From: Diplosphaera chodatii
Lineage: Eukaryota > Chlorophyta > Trebouxiophyceae > Prasiolales > Stichococcaceae
Direction of reading: 5' to 3'
NCBI GenBank assembly: GCA_032358165.1
Contig: JAALGY010000019.1
Span: 124,001-188,000 of the forward strand
DNA: 64,000 nucleotides
In this document: one piece after another, positions 22,781 to 35,941 of the stretch
Position numbering within the stretch: position 1 is the first letter of the stretch
Layout of the letters: each line of letters opens with the position of its first letter
Program-made: the position numbers and the translations under genes
The notes under the pieces: model-generated
The model's database searches: none
What the model was told of the DNA's origin: nothing
Seen by the model: only the letters and a program-made list of their open reading frames with translations

Positions 22781-23608
22781 AGCTATCTAGACTACAGCTG
22801 CTGCTAAGCTTTGCAAATATGCTACTTGCCTACTGCGTCTCCCGACCGGACCTGTACGAAACAATCTCTGACTCACACCCACGACGTCGCGGGCTTCCTG
22901 CGTGCAGCATGTGCAGATGCAGCGCAGGGAAGCCTGGTAGCTCGCCGCTTGTCTATACCGCATGGTGTATTGTAAAAACACACTCTGTCTCACCTGCGTA
23001 CCCCTCCGCTGTGGGCAAGAAGCAAGGGGGACAAAACGCCTCACAGATGGCTCACCAGATCGGACTAACCTGGCACCTCAGCAGATTCCAGGCATTGACG
23101 AGCAATGCAAATCCATATCGATTCGCTTACTTTGTGATAACAGTACACACCGCGTGCGCCATGCTGATGTGCAGCAGCTCGTCACATAAGACACTCAAGC
23201 GGTCCACCATGCGGCGTGTTGGGCTGCCTCACTGGTGTGATGTCCGAGTCTGAGGTGCTGTCACTCTAGATTACAGGTGATCAGCTGGCAACACATGACA
23301 CGCAGACCATAGCAAGTCAGGTGTTGACTTGAAAACTGACTTGCTTCAATTTTGCAATGGCAACGCAAGCTTGTCAATCTGTTCTGAGGCGTTACAGGTG
23401 CTTCTAGCAACTGTGATGCAAGCGGCTTGCTGCATTTGGGGCGGCGCCAGATGCACCTTGACACAGCATTTGGCACATCAGAAATTGACTGTGCCAACCA
23501 GTGCTTCCGACCCTCTGCTTGCCGAGTGGAGCCCATAGCAGCATGCCAGGCGCCCTCCGCGGTGCCCCCTTCACGCCTCGCGTCCAGCAGCCCGGCTGAC
23601 ATGCCGGG
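22781..23608. other. Spacer between secreted protein and ORP genes
   Basis: Contains the promoter of the secreted-protein gene and the 3' UTR of the ORP gene. TTACA motifs at 23271-23275 and 23392-23396 are candidate ORP polyadenylation signals. No gene is recognised. Confidence 0.45.
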
Positions 23609-26600
23609 TCATTCGCCGAAGATGTCGCGGCAGCCGTCCCACCGGCGCTTATCTCGGCTCTCCCAGTAGCCGCCGTGGTACTCCTGCAGGTATCCGGGCA
23701 CCAAAAAAGGTTCGAACACAGCAGACACCATATGCCCGACCTCAGAGGCGTCCGCACACTGCTTGCAGGCGCAGCAGGTGCCCACTAGAAAGAGGCAACA
23801 GACTTGGAGGCGTCTGCAAGCACACACACAGACACACACATGCACACACACAGGGTGATCAGCAGTGTCAGGCAGGAGCTGTGAGACGCAGCGGACGCGC
23901 ACGTAGGCGATGCCCTCGCCCATGGCAGTGCCCAGGGGCTTGAACCAGCGGGGGTGGATGGGCTCCCCGCTCTCGGCCGCCTTGCGCGCCGCCCGCTGCT
24001 TCGTCTCCAGCCGCAGCTTCTGCTGGTTGGCCTGCAGCGCGGTTAGGGAGACAACCGGTGAACAGCTTTGCGGTTCACCAGCAGAGGGACAACACGCCGT
24101 GCCCGTGTCGAATCAGGAACACCCAGCTCCCACGGCGGGAGCGCCTGGAAAAAAAGCGGACAACCCAGGGGCATGGGCAGCGTCTCCTGCTGCACGTTGC
24201 TGCCCTCCACGGATGTGCCAGGCTGCAGTCTGGCTCAGTTGGCACCACAAGCCCTGGGGATGCTGCCCGGGCGCACCTCGTCGTAGTCGCCGGCCTCGGT
24301 GGCGTGCTGGTCGGGGCGCAGCCGGCAGTCGGTGGGCGCCAGCTTCTCTGCCAGCCCCGGCGTGATCTCATTCAGCTTGATGGCCCAGGCCGACAGGTTG
24401 TACCTGCAGGAGGGTGCAGGATGGTCAGGCAAGTCATGTGGGCATGCAACACCACACGGGCTCGGCCAGGCGCTTGCAGCAGCGGGCACAGCGCAGCGGC
24501 AACGACCTCCACTGAGCATCCGCGGCGTCAGCGTCGCACACCGGCTGTAACACGGTCGTGATGCTGCAGCAGCACTGCAGTTGGTGGCAGCGTCAGGTGT
24601 CAGCAGCTGGCAATGCGAGATGCTGTCAGGGGGCGTAGCAAAATGCACCGCGTGGGGTCGGGCGGCGGGGGGTTCTTCCTCCACAGCGGCACCGTGGTGC
24701 CATTCTCCAGCTCCGCGGACATGCCCTCATCCCACTTGCCGCTGATGACTGGCTTGGACAGCTTCTGCTTGCCGCGCTCGAAGGTGCCAGTGACCTGCGC
24801 ATAGCAGAGGGAGTCAATGTGTGGCATCAGGGTTTAGCCAGCCAGTTGATCTTGACCAGTCGCTTGGCCAGCATTTGCCTGCTCGCATGTGCCCCTGAGC
24901 CGCGCCCCCACGTGCAAGTGCCCCCACATGCAGAGACAATCCGATGGACCGGTTCAGAGCAGGCCACCCGTTCCTGCTGAGCACTGGCTGGCCGTCATGG
25001 GCCACTGCCTGCGGCCTGCATACAGGGTACTAATGCATACCCCCCTATAGACAGCACCAATATGACCAATAACATGCAAACGTTTTGCGGTGTGCAGCAA
25101 GCAATTCGCACCTGGTGCAGGTCCTTGGAGCGCAGCAGGCCCTGCTCCTTGAAGGCCAGGCGTGCGGTCAGCCCCGCCGTGTGGTTGCGCACCTTCATGA
25201 TGCCCCCGTGGTCCACGTAGATCTTGCCGAGGATCAGGTTGCCGATGGTGGTGGTGACCTGGTGCGTAGCACATGAAATGAGTGCGCGGCACATGAAATG
25301 AGTGTGCTTGCATGTTATGGTTTGGCCTGGTTGGCATTGATGCCATTGCCACAGGCGCCAGTGCCTGTAGAATGTCAGTATTGAAGCATTGGCGCCCTGC
25401 CAGCCATCCACAAGATCTTTGCGGGAACTGCCAGCCGTCAAAGACTATATGGCACACAGCGCACCTTGTTCCAGCTGTACTCCTCACCATCGTCTGTCAA
25501 CACCCGGATTGTGCCTGCAGCGGAGGAGCCGCTGTCAGCCTGACCAGATCATTTGACCATACCTGTGCAGGGCCCTGGCAAACTCCACAGCTGCAACGCC
25601 ACCAGCAGTGCCCGAGCACATGGCACAGCAGCGTCGAGAGGGCACAGGCCAGGCGCCTGAAGGGGCACACCTACGGGCATGAGCTCGATGGAGCGGCCCC
25701 AGAACTTGGAGCGCAGGTCGGAGTCGGCGTCCAGCGTCCAGCGGCGCGCCTCCGCGTGGCCCGCGATGATGGTGGGGTGGTGCACCACCTTCTCCGCCAG
25801 CAGGCGCAGGCCCTGGAGCAGAAATGTGCACGGTGGGCGGGCCTGAGGGTTGGACGCAGCACCTGACTACCTTAGGCTATGGTGCAATTGGCCAGGAGAC
25901 AGTGTCCTATCAGCACTGTGTGCACTTTGCAGAGCCACAGCAGGAGTGCAGGAGCCCTCGCACTGGCTACACTAAAGCTGCCTCAGCCAAAGACTATGCA
26001 AGCTGCAAGGAAGTCAGACGCTGGCCTCACTCAGCTTGGGTCGTCGCGCTCGAGCGGACCACCAGCTTGCACTGCAAGTTGTTGGTTCGCTTGAAGACTT
26101 GCTGCCCCAAGCTGCTTATGCCTAGTGCACTCCTTGACACGAGCCAATGCGACTAACATGTGAATTGGAGCACCGCCTGTACGTGCTGAGCAAGCAGCAA
26201 ATCCTGGCGTCAAAGCATGCACCTTCTCCTGGCACACGAACTCGAAGGTCTCGCCCAGCAGCGGGTTGAAGGGCTTGGTGGTGCGCCCCGCGGTGCCGCT
26301 GTAGCCGCTGACGGCGAACGCCGCGATGTGCATGAGCCGCTCAACGCTGCCCGGCGGGAACGTCATCGCCTGCGGTAGTTGGAGACCGCGCCTTGTGCAT
26401 ATGTGGGCCTTGTGCAGATGGAAAAAAGCCGGGTATCCGTTGTAGCAATGTGAGCAATGTACAGCTGAAGCGGATCGATGTTATGGCGTGGCACTGCTGG
26501 CCGAGGTGCAGGAGAGGCAACCATCAAGGCAGCCCCCTGCTGTAGGAGCATTGTATCAATTGGGCGCATTTTTATATGTTTACTTTTGCATTTGACCGCA

Positions 26601-29600
26601 CCTTGTCAACGAGCTCGGAGTACTCTAGCTCCTCCGCCATCTTCTGCAGCGCGCTCAGCGGCTCGTTGAAGTACACGGGCAGGCATACCTGCACAGGCAC
26701 AGCCCGCTGGCCTCGTGGCATGCACGATGGCAAAGATGCAATTGACTGCGGTGTGCCCTATCTGGTGCAGGCCTCTGATGCAGTGCAGGAGTTGTGGTCC
26801 AGTCAGAAGCCATGCTGAATCAGTAAGGGACTTCCAAGGGCACCTTGGAGAGGTCCTTGCCGACGACTTCCTTGAGGATGGCCCAGAGGCTGACGCTCTT
26901 CTCCTTTTGCTTCGGCGGCGGCAGCCGCTCCCGCCGTCGGGGCGGCGGCCCCTCCGCCCTGCAGGCCCAATCAAGGACGTCATGAGGAAAGACTACCTTA
27001 ACCCTCAAACAGCAACAGCACTCCTTGCAAGCACAAATGCTGCTGCGGGCTCGGCTGCTCTGCCACTCTTGCCAATAGGCAATGGCTGTGCCAATTTACT
27101 CTGTGTACCAGAGTGTCTGAAGGCCATTGCTCTGTCCCTCAGTCAACAAGCTCAGACAGCGGCAGGATGCAGGTGCTCACGCAATCCAGTCGGTTTCGCC
27201 CTGTTTCCGGGGGTTGCTGTCTACGGCGCGATCCGAGCCGACGGCGGCTGTGTTCACTGGGCCGCTGTCGGTGTTGAGGCCCGCCATCGCGTCCGACACA
27301 TCAGCGGATGATGAGCGGCGGCTGCTGCAGTCGAAGAACCTCTCGTCCTCGTCGTCCGAGTAGAACCTGCATGCATGGTCACTAGAGTTGGTGATGCCAC
27401 CCTGCAGTTGCGGTTGCGGGTGAGCCTTTGAGTAACACCCATGGCATGTTGCCAAGTGTTCAGCCCTCTCCATCCGTCAGCTCAGCCGGAGCCATGCCTG
27501 CGGTGACCCTCAGTATGGCTTGCGTGCTGCTGCAGACTGTCAGCAGCGTTGGCAAGGGTGTGTCCTGCACTGGTGAGCCAGGTCTTGAGGGCTGCACGGC
27601 GGGCGCTGCTGCTGCTGCTGCTATGGCGGTGCTTGTGGTGCCGTCTGTGCCTGTCAGCCGTTAACGGCATGTCACAGCTGCAAGAGCAGCAGTGCACATG
27701 CCGAGGACACTTGTGCACCATGAAGCACGGGCAAAGCCGCAGCATGTCACCAGTTTCGGTTGTATGGAGGCATGGTTGGTGCGTGTGGGTGTGGGTGCAA
27801 TTCGCGAGCAGTCTGAAGGGCGCACTGGTCCTTGCCACCCTCGTCGTCGGACGGGCCACTGATGTCCGACGAGGCGGATGGGTCTGAGGACTTCTGGCTG
27901 GCATTCACGGCGCGGCCTGCCTGGCTCTCCACCACCACCGCTGTCTCCAGCTCCCGATGCTGGTTCTGCAAACGGCAACGGCACAGGCATCAGATAGTAC
28001 CTGTGCTGGATGTCAGCTGGCAATCAGAGCTTTGACCGCGCTTGCCGCCTCTGAAGCAGCAGACATCTACTGCGTACCCTAGACCCTGTTTGAGGCTAGG
28101 TCTGCTTCCTGAGCTTCTCCATCCAAAGTGCCCTTGCTACCCCTCACTCTGATCTTAAAAAAAGAGCTGCGTTTGCACATGTGCCGATTTGGCACACATA
28201 TGTGCAGTTCTGGCACCGGTGTCTTACGCAGCAGTGCAGTACTGCCTCATCAAAAACAGCCTCTGCCAGGTAGTAGAGGGGACTGACTGCCTTTCACCGG
28301 GCAAAGCTATACAAAAATGCAAGGGTCTGGTGTACACAATGCAGCGCTGAGTGCGCCTGCCAAGCGCCTCCAGAGATTCCCTATGCAGGGAATCTCAGAA
28401 TAGCATCTTTGCGGGCAGATGGTACATGCGAAACAGCTGCCACAAAGCTGTAACAAAGAGCCCCAAACAGGCGTCTTCCACGTCACTCACATACGCGACG
28501 CCTTGGTGAAGGGATCGTCCAGCGGCAGAGCATATCTGCACATGGGCTGACCTCCCACGGAACCTCGTGACACCACAGGCTGGCTATGACACAAAGCCAA
28601 ACGTATGGAGTTGGTAACGGGTGGGTTCCGAGGCCCCACCTCGAGCGTGGTGATGTACCGCTGCAGCTCCCGCCGCATGTCGGCCTCCTTGGAGATGTGC
28701 TCGCTGTACCGTGTGTAGTGCCGCCGCAGCACATCCGCCACATACTGCTGGATCTGCGAAGATACGTTGACACTCGCGCACCGGTCGCGTGACGACTGCT
28801 CACCCGCTGCCATGCAAGCAGGTGCTCTGAGGCGAAGGCTTAAGTGAACATGCATGCTGCTGCTGGCACAGCCATGACAATGCCCATTTGCAGAGCCACA
28901 CCTCTGGGGAGGCCCCCCTGGAGCGCAGCTCAGCCTCCACTTCCATCAGCAACGTCCTGAGCTTGTCCTCCTGCTCCTTGCGCCTGCGTCATGTTGCAAA
29001 TGCCATCTTGCACACAGCATGCTGAGGTGTCTATGGTGGGTATGGGCGCAGCGCAATTGCGTGGCGAGCGGTCTGCCTCTCTTTGCTGGCAGCCATTATG
29101 GTGGGGTTGCAGCACCGACTTCAGGGGGCGCAGCACAGCTCACATGTGTGTGCTGGGTGTGATCAGCGCCTGTGTGACCGAGGGTGTGCGGCCTCCCCAC
29201 AATGCCTGCAAGGATGGGGTCATCCCGGTTGTGCAGTGGCAAGTCAGGCTCTCCGCTATGTACCATCCACAACGGTCCGCCAATTACAAATACGGAACAA
29301 TGCAGATGCAGATGGTGCAGTAGTCTTACCTTGGCTTCGTTGAGAGCCGCAAGCCATGCGCGCCTGTCGTCTCTGCAACAACCATCGCAGCACAACATCA
29401 GAACAGTCTGGGCAGCCTTGCCGCCTCGCAAGGCACAGGGTGCCACCAGCAAACCATGCACACGGTTGAACGCTCACGTTGTCTCCGCTTTCAGGCGGTA
29501 TGTGATGTTGTTGAGCTTGGTGTGGAGGTACAGCTTGCAGTGGTCTGCCTGACTGGCCTCTATGTCGGCCACCTGCGCCGTACGGCAGGTGCTTCTCACC

Positions 29601-30400
29601 ATGGCGGCAGGATGTTCAGCGTGCATGACCTCAGTACGGCAAGCAAACTCAAAAGCAGCAGAGAACAGGCAACATTAGAGGGGGAGAGCACCCACCTGTA
29701 GGTGCACCTCGGCCTGCGGGTCTGCCAGCGCCTCCCGCGCCTCCTCCAGAGTCCCGTTGCTCTGTCTGTGACCACCATGTCAAGCGCATGTCCCTCAGAT
29801 CCCGCCGGCTCCACATGAGAAGAGTCAACGCCATTGAATGCGGGCCATATCGATGCAGCAGGCCATGCGCACTTGCGCCACTTGTTCTCCAGGATGCTGG
29901 CCTCGGCGCCGATGAGCTGCAGGTCGCCCTCCGCGCGCAGCACCTCAAACATCTGGTGGATGTTCGCCTTGTGCGCCAGCCCCATGACCTGCACATGTGA
30001 GGGGACATTGTCATATACTCTGTGTAGTCGCACACCCTATCGTGGCAAGCACACTCATTGTGACTGGCTGCAAAGTATGGCAGGCAGTTTCGTGTCGCTC
30101 TCAAATGGTCCGCACCCTGTAGTAGCGCAACACGCCATGCCGTAACACAAACAGCCGATGCCGCCAGCCCTGGCCCAGGTTGACCCACTTGGTTAGTACC
30201 CCTGCGACTATCTGCAAGCACGAGCGAGAAAGATTGTGACCTGGGTTGTGAGCAACCGCTGCGTGATTAGGGCAATGAGCATGCAGCCAGCCTGCTCGTG
30301 GAATGCACCGCATGTCAAGCATGCGTACCTTGGTTGAGCCTTGGGGCTCGCTGGACTGGCTGGGCATCGTGAGCGCCTCTCGAAGCGTTTTTGAGGACAT
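23609..30400 (-). CDS. ORP: Oxysterol-binding-protein-related protein with PH domain (plant ORP1/2-like)
   Basis: Lipid-exchange protein acting at membrane contact sites: an N-terminal PH domain binds phosphoinositides and a C-terminal ORD barrel carries sterol or PI4P. Exon 1 is 30400-30329. The PH domain starts in the next exon ([30 protein letters not shown]) and ends near 29340 ([11 protein letters not shown]). A coiled-coil linker follows at 28.5-29.0 kb ([35 protein letters not shown]), then an acidic stretch at about 27.3 kb ([12 protein letters not shown]). ORD blocks are [36 protein letters not shown], the plant-type signature [47 protein letters not shown] and RWFKPL, ending [20 protein letters not shown]. 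Not every exon border was fixed. Introns carry a CA microsatellite and a hairpin. Confidence 0.92.
23818..23851. repeat. CA-rich microsatellite in ORP intron
   Basis: Interrupted (CA)n tract with single G and T interruptions, in an intron near the 3' end of the ORP gene. Confidence 0.8.
28373..28396. repeat. 10-bp-arm hairpin in ORP intron
   Basis: gagattccct, then a 4-base loop atgc, then agggaatctc: a perfect inverted repeat in the large gene-free intron at about 28.0-28.48 kb. No other structure was seen in that intron. Confidence 0.8.
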
Positions 30401-31027
30401 GGCTCAGCTCTGCGCCGGCCAGGGCTCACCAGGTGTTGCTAGGCTGGCCCACTCAGCTGCTTTGTAACTTCAGCGGAACTCGTGCGTACAGGCCGTACAG
30501 CTGAGCGTCGATCTCATGCGCATGGTGTATCATTGACAGGTCTCTTGTGGCCTGGCATGTCGCAGCAAATCACCGGCCTGAAGGCTACAGCATGCAGTCG
30601 GGGTGTGAGAACCTTTCCATCAGGGCAAGATGAACGTTACAGCCTGATGTCTCGTCCTCCCCCACTGACACTGCAAGCTCACAAGATCGTTGCAATGTAG
30701 TATATCACATGCAAGCGAGCACTGCTCCAGTAGTAGCCACGCGCGAAACGCAGGACGTTCATTATGTGATCTTGCGAGGGGGGTGCAAGCCCCTGGTTAG
30801 CTCCCAAGCCAGGGTGCCAGGCTCAGGGCCAGCAAGTAGATTTGCAAGCGGTGGCTGCAGTGTGGCGTTGACATGCTGGCGTACAGCATGGCGGGGCTTG
30901 TGCTCAGGCCAGGCCCCGTTCCCTGCAATCACGGCAGGGAGCGGCAAGACAAAGGTTCCGGAAATTGCAGTGCCGTGAGTCGTGCTAGATGCAGTGGCGT
31001 CGTGCTGCGCCGGGACGAAACTCAGCT
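30401..31027. promoter_or_regulatory. Divergent region ORP / AAE15-like gene
   Basis: Probably holds the promoters of both genes. An upstream in-frame ATG at about 30990 could extend the acyl-activating enzyme by 13 residues. No gene is seen. Confidence 0.35.
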
Positions 31028-34000
31028 ATGGAGGCTGCAGCAGAAGCATGCTGCCTACCAAAGAGGCGGTCCTCGTGCACGATTTCGTGTGGAGGTGAGG
31101 TGGCACTTGCTCAGGTGCTTCGCAGATAGCCACTTGCGATAGCCGCTCGTTTTGGGAAGTTTACTTCCGACTTGGGTGAAGATGTCATAGCCATCAGCCT
31201 GGAGCGGCCTTCAGGCACGCACCATGCAATGTCATCAACGGAGCCGCAATCAAGGGGACAGTACATGAGCGCACTAGCTGCCGCATGCTGTAGGCGCTCC
31301 AGCAGCAGGCTACAGCCGAGCAGCCTGCCGCCAGACATCAGCAGCCTGCGCCGCAGCAGCAACACAGCGGCGGCGTGCAGGTGCTGCCGCAGCTGTGGGC
31401 AGCGCTCGCTGAGAAGTTTGGCGATCGCAGCGCAGTCCATGACCCGCACCAGCAGCCCGAGACGAAGCTGACGTACAGGTACAGGCCGTGTGTGCTTACT
31501 GTGCTCATGCATGGTGACGAGCCTGCCTTGCAGCCTGCTGCCACTGCACGTTCTGCATGCTTTGCAACCGGATCCCGCGCCGAGGCACCCTTACAAGGGC
31601 ATCTGCAGGGAGCTGCACCAGCAGATGGTGGCGTTTGCAGCCGGCCTGCGGTCGCTGGGCGTGCAGGCGGGGGACCGTGTGTCGCTGTTCTCCGAGAACT
31701 CGTCCCGGTGGCTGATCGCGGACCAGGGCATCATGTTCAATGGCGCCGCAGATGCGGTGCGCTCGCTGGCAACCTTGTGACTCCACCTGCAACGGTCGCA
31801 TGCTCATTCGCGTTGATGCGCATAGCTCAGCAGGCTTGTCATATGCTGCCCAGCGCCTGTCATAGCACATGCGTTAAAGTCATCCGCTACACAAGCAGGT
31901 TCGTGGGTCGACCACGCCAGTTGAGGAGCAGGCCTATATCCTGCGGCATTCTCGCAGCACTGGCCTGATCATCCAGGTGCCCTGCTGTATGCATACAACT
32001 CATGGTCATGATGCTGCATTGTTTCACTTTAAGCGTATGACCTCTTGCGTGGCATTCCAATCAGTTTCCATGTTGTAACGTGATGCAGGACAGCAAATCC
32101 CTTGAGAAGCTGCTGCCCTTCCTGGCCACCAGCAACAGCGGCGACAGCAGCAGCAGCAGCAACGGCAGCCAGAATGGCGTGAATGGCAGGAACGGGAACG
32201 GCAGTGGCCAGTCGGTCGACATAAGCAGCGGCGCAAGTGCAGCAGACAGCGCACCGGTGAGTGCCTCTGCCCCAGTCCTGCCATGCAGAGCCCTGTCGTT
32301 GCGCTGTCGTGCTGCGCAGCAAGCCGTCCTCTGTGAGTGATGTTGCCTGGCCTTCCCTCAACAGAAGCTGCGGTTCGTGGTGGTGCTGTGGGGCCACCCG
32401 TCCACTGCAGCAGCAGAGGCGCTCGACTGCCCGGTGCTGTCCTTCGAGGAAGTCACCGCCTTGGGCGGCGGCCATGTGGGCGCAGGTACCTCTTGACCCC
32501 ATTCGTTTCAAATCAAACATCGTGTACCTTTTTCCAGCTGATCGAATTGCTTGTTGTCGGCAGTCTGGACACAGCAGCGGCTGCCCTCTGGTCATGGCTA
32601 CACATGACATCTGAACAATACAAACAGGGTTGCCGACTTGCAGACCTTGAGGCGGACCTGGCGGCCATGCCAACCGACAGCCTGGCCACCCTGGTGTACA
32701 CCAGCGGCACCACAGGCAGGCCCAAGGTGGGGTCATCATCAGTCCACATCTGCCAAGTGTGATTGCCCGATGCATGGCGGAGGCATCCTGGTGCGGTGCA
32801 AGCATGGCAGCATGTCCAAGCCTGATGTTGGTTGCATGCACTGGACAGCCTGCACACCATGTGTCAGCGACGTGTGTGATTGCCTGATGGCAGGGCGTGA
32901 TGCTGTCGCACGCCAACATCATGAGCCAGCTGCGCAACTTCCACACGCTGATTGACGTGCATGCCGGCGACACAACGCTCTCGCTGCTGCCGCCGTGGCA
33001 CATCTACGAGCGCACCACCGGCTACTTCATTTTCCAACAGGGGACCACACAGGTGCATTCAGCGGTTGACAGCAATTGACAGCAAGGGCAAGGTAGATCG
33101 GAGGTGCTGGTCACCTGTGCACGGTTGCGGCGTGCTAAGTATCAAAATTAACCATTCACATGCCTGTGTTCTTGCTGCACTGCAGGTTTACAGCAATATC
33201 AAGAGGTTCAGGTAGGGTCCGGAGCTCCCGCTGACAGGGCTTGCCACCGCCCGCAGCACTGCCTATAAATGCACAGCCTTTCCTTTAAAATCAGATGGAA
33301 TCAGAGGATAAAGTTGTATGTCGTGGAGCGCAGGGATGATCTCACGAAGTACCCACCTTCATTCTTTGTGTGTGTGCCATTGGTGCTTGATACGTTGCAT
33401 ACAAGGGTGAGCAGCTGCTGTTCTTGCCAACCCTTCAGATCATGCTGTCCACCATATGCTTCACGAGGAATGATCATGAACGATGGGGGTGTCGAGTGTG
33501 TAAGTCACAGCATCTGTGCAACCCGGCTGCAGGTCCAGCAGACGTTAAAACGAGGCTCTGCAGCAAAGCGTGCCCTTGCCCATTTCTTCCTCGCTGCCAG
33601 TGGCACATATGTGCGGGCGCTGCGTGTGGTGCAGGTGGGTGGTAGACAGAACATCTCGAGCACAATCTTATGACAGAGTTGCATCTATAGTATCATCCTG
33701 TGCTGTGCCAGGCGTCCCACAACATGGATGCCTTGTGATGCAGGGCATCTCTCTGCAGTATGCGCAGCAACCACGGCCGGTCTTGGCGTATCTCAGGGCA
33801 GCAGTTGTTGCGGCGGTGCTGGCGCCGCTGCACAGGTGACGACATGTTTCGCTGATAGTATTAGCATCTCGCTTAGTTTCGAGTCAGCTCACGGTGAGAG
33901 GGCAACAGAGCAAATTTACTTTAACCGCAGCAGGCCTGTGCGCAGGGGGCCTGCGCTGGGCTGTCACAGACACGCATGAGGCTAATGTTGCTTGTGAGCT

Positions 34001-34446
34001 GTCATTCGCAGGCTAGCACAGGCGCTGGTGTACTCCAAGGTACGGGCGGCGGTGGGGGTGCAGAAGGTCGTCATCTCTGGCGGCGGCAGCCTGGCGCCCC
34101 ATCTGGACACCTTCTACGAGACCATCGTCCTGCCGGTGCTCAACGGCTGGGGCCTCTCGGTGAGTTTACCTGTGAACCTTCATGGACCTCCCATAAACGT
34201 AGGTATGATTGGACAGTCATCGATGGGAGCCCTGGTGCACTCGATTCCACTCATTCGCTGATCTGTCCGCGTGTCTCCTGCGGGATCGTACATCCGACTG
34301 GCATGGTGCGAGCTTGCCGGCTGCATCGCAGGAGACGTCCCCCGTCCTGGCCTGCCGGCAAAACCTGCCGCAGCAGAATGTGCGCGGCACAGTAGGTGCG
34401 CAGCCAAGCTGGACTATCAGTCATGGCCACGAGGTCATAAGATCGC

Positions 34447-34487
<41 letters not shown>

Positions 34488-35941
34488 GACTATCACACTC
34501 CTGATAGTCGACTACAGGACAAAGCATGATGAAAGTACCAATGAAGCGGTGACTCTCCAGCTTGCGGTCAACATTGTTTGAGCCCTCTCCCCGATCATGC
34601 AGGCCGTGTCATACCAGAGACCACCATCCGGGTGGTGGACCCCGATACCAGGCGTGACCTGCCGGACGGGCAGCAGGGCCTGCTGCTCGCGCGGGGCCCC
34701 GGCATTACATGCGGCTACTTTGACGATGATGCTTCCACAGCCGCAGCCTTTGCCGCCGGCAGCGGCTGGTTCGACACCGGAGACCTGGGTTGGCGCTGCC
34801 CCGAGGTGGGACTTTATTTTCAGATGCTGCGCTGATGTGCAGCCTGCGCATGTCTGGCTGTCCTGTCCTGTCCTGTCGTGCCCCAGCCAGCCGCACCGCC
34901 AGCAAGCGGATGCGGCAGAGCACCTCACGGCAGCCCCATTTCCACCTCTCAAACCTGCTGCCATGCGATGCAAACACCTGCCTGCAACCAAGACGGTGGG
35001 GGACTGTCGCCGTCATGCACTGCAGGGCGTGCGGGGCTCCAACATGGCGGGCTGCATCGTGCTGACGGGCCGCGCCAAGGACACCATCGTGCTCGCCAGC
35101 GGCGAGAACATCGAGCCCCAGCCCATCGAGGTACGTGCCACTGCAGGCCGCCGTCAGTGCTGCAGGTTACCCGCAACCTGTTCCCCCCGCAGCCAGTAGT
35201 GCCTGAAGCGCCGTTTGTGGTCGTTGCATCATACGTCTGGACAGGAATCGCCCGCGTCAGGTTGCTGTGCGGTGTGCAGGACGCGCTGTGCGTGAGCCCG
35301 GTAATCAAGTTCGCCACGGTCGTCGGCCAGGACTGCAAGCACCTGGGCGCCCTGATCGTGACAGACCCAGACGCCCTGGCTGAGGCGGCTGCAGCACAGG
35401 GTGGGACCACCTGCCGCTGAAGCTGACCGTCCATGGGCAGCTCACTGTCAGATCGTTGTCAGCCTGCGTGGCTATCCTGCAATCAGCAACTGATCATGGG
35501 GTGCGTGATCGCTGCAGGGGAGGAGCAGCTCAGCCGGCAGCAGGTGCAGCAGCTGGTGCGGAAGGAGGTGACCAAGGCAACTGCTTCCCGCATCTCCCGT
35601 GAGCACATCCGGCTTCTCAAGGTGCGCTGCCCTGACGGAAAGCCCGATGTGCCCACCTCACCTTGCTACTTGCCCACATGATGCTGATCTTTGGTCATGC
35701 TGCACAATATGCCTCCCCCCCAAGTGCGCACTTTGTTTGGCTACCTGCACATGCACTAGTGCTTCATCGCTTTCCATGTGGTTCTGATGGTCAGAACGCC
35801 CGCTGTGCATGCTGCCTGCAGGTTCTCGATGAGCCGTACAGCCCAGAGGCTGGCACTCTCACACGCACCATGAAGCCACGGCGAGCGGCCATCCTGAAGC
35901 ACTACGCAGCCGATGTCAAGGCCCTCGCAGATCAGCTGTGA
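31028..35941 (+). CDS. AAE15: Long-chain acyl-[acyl-carrier-protein] synthetase, AAE15/16-like
   Basis: AMP-forming acyl-activating enzyme that ligates free fatty acids to ACP (or CoA), a chloroplast recycling enzyme in plants. The tentative start exon 31028-31094 joins, in phase, an exon from 31316 whose Gln/Ala-rich leader resembles a transit peptide. Domain blocks in order are LPQLWAALAEKFGDRSAVHD, VQAGDRVSLFSENSSRWLIA, a Ser/Asn/Gly-rich insertion (32.1 kb), LATLVYTSGTTGRPK joined to GVMLSHANIMSQLRNF (AMP-binding P-loop split by an intron), LLPPWHIYERTTGYF, KVVISGGGSLAPHLDTFYET, NGWGLSETSPVLACR, GWFDTGDLG, LTGRAKDTIVLASGENIEPQ and the C-terminal PEAGTLTRTMKPRRAAILKH. The Lys-containing end is as in AAE15/16. 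The stop at 35941 is firm; the start is not. Confidence 0.9.
34451..34485. repeat. (TG)17 microsatellite
   Basis: Uninterrupted TG dinucleotide run in an intron of the acyl-activating enzyme gene, between the exon with TSPVLACRQNL and the next. Confidence 0.95.

Noticed and set aside
25704..25790. Apparent deviation of the OSBP signature ([12 protein letters not shown] instead of EQVSHHPP)
   Set aside because: Plant ORP1-type proteins carry a similar EKVSHHPT form, and the His pair is kept, so it is not a loss of function.
32029..33003. Minus-strand open frame of 324 codons
   Set aside because: Antisense to the acyl-activating enzyme, whose exons carry clear AMP-binding motifs.
34857..34880. 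tgtcc pentamer run in the acyl-activating enzyme gene
   Set aside because: Only about four units in an intron; a simple repeat of no special interest.
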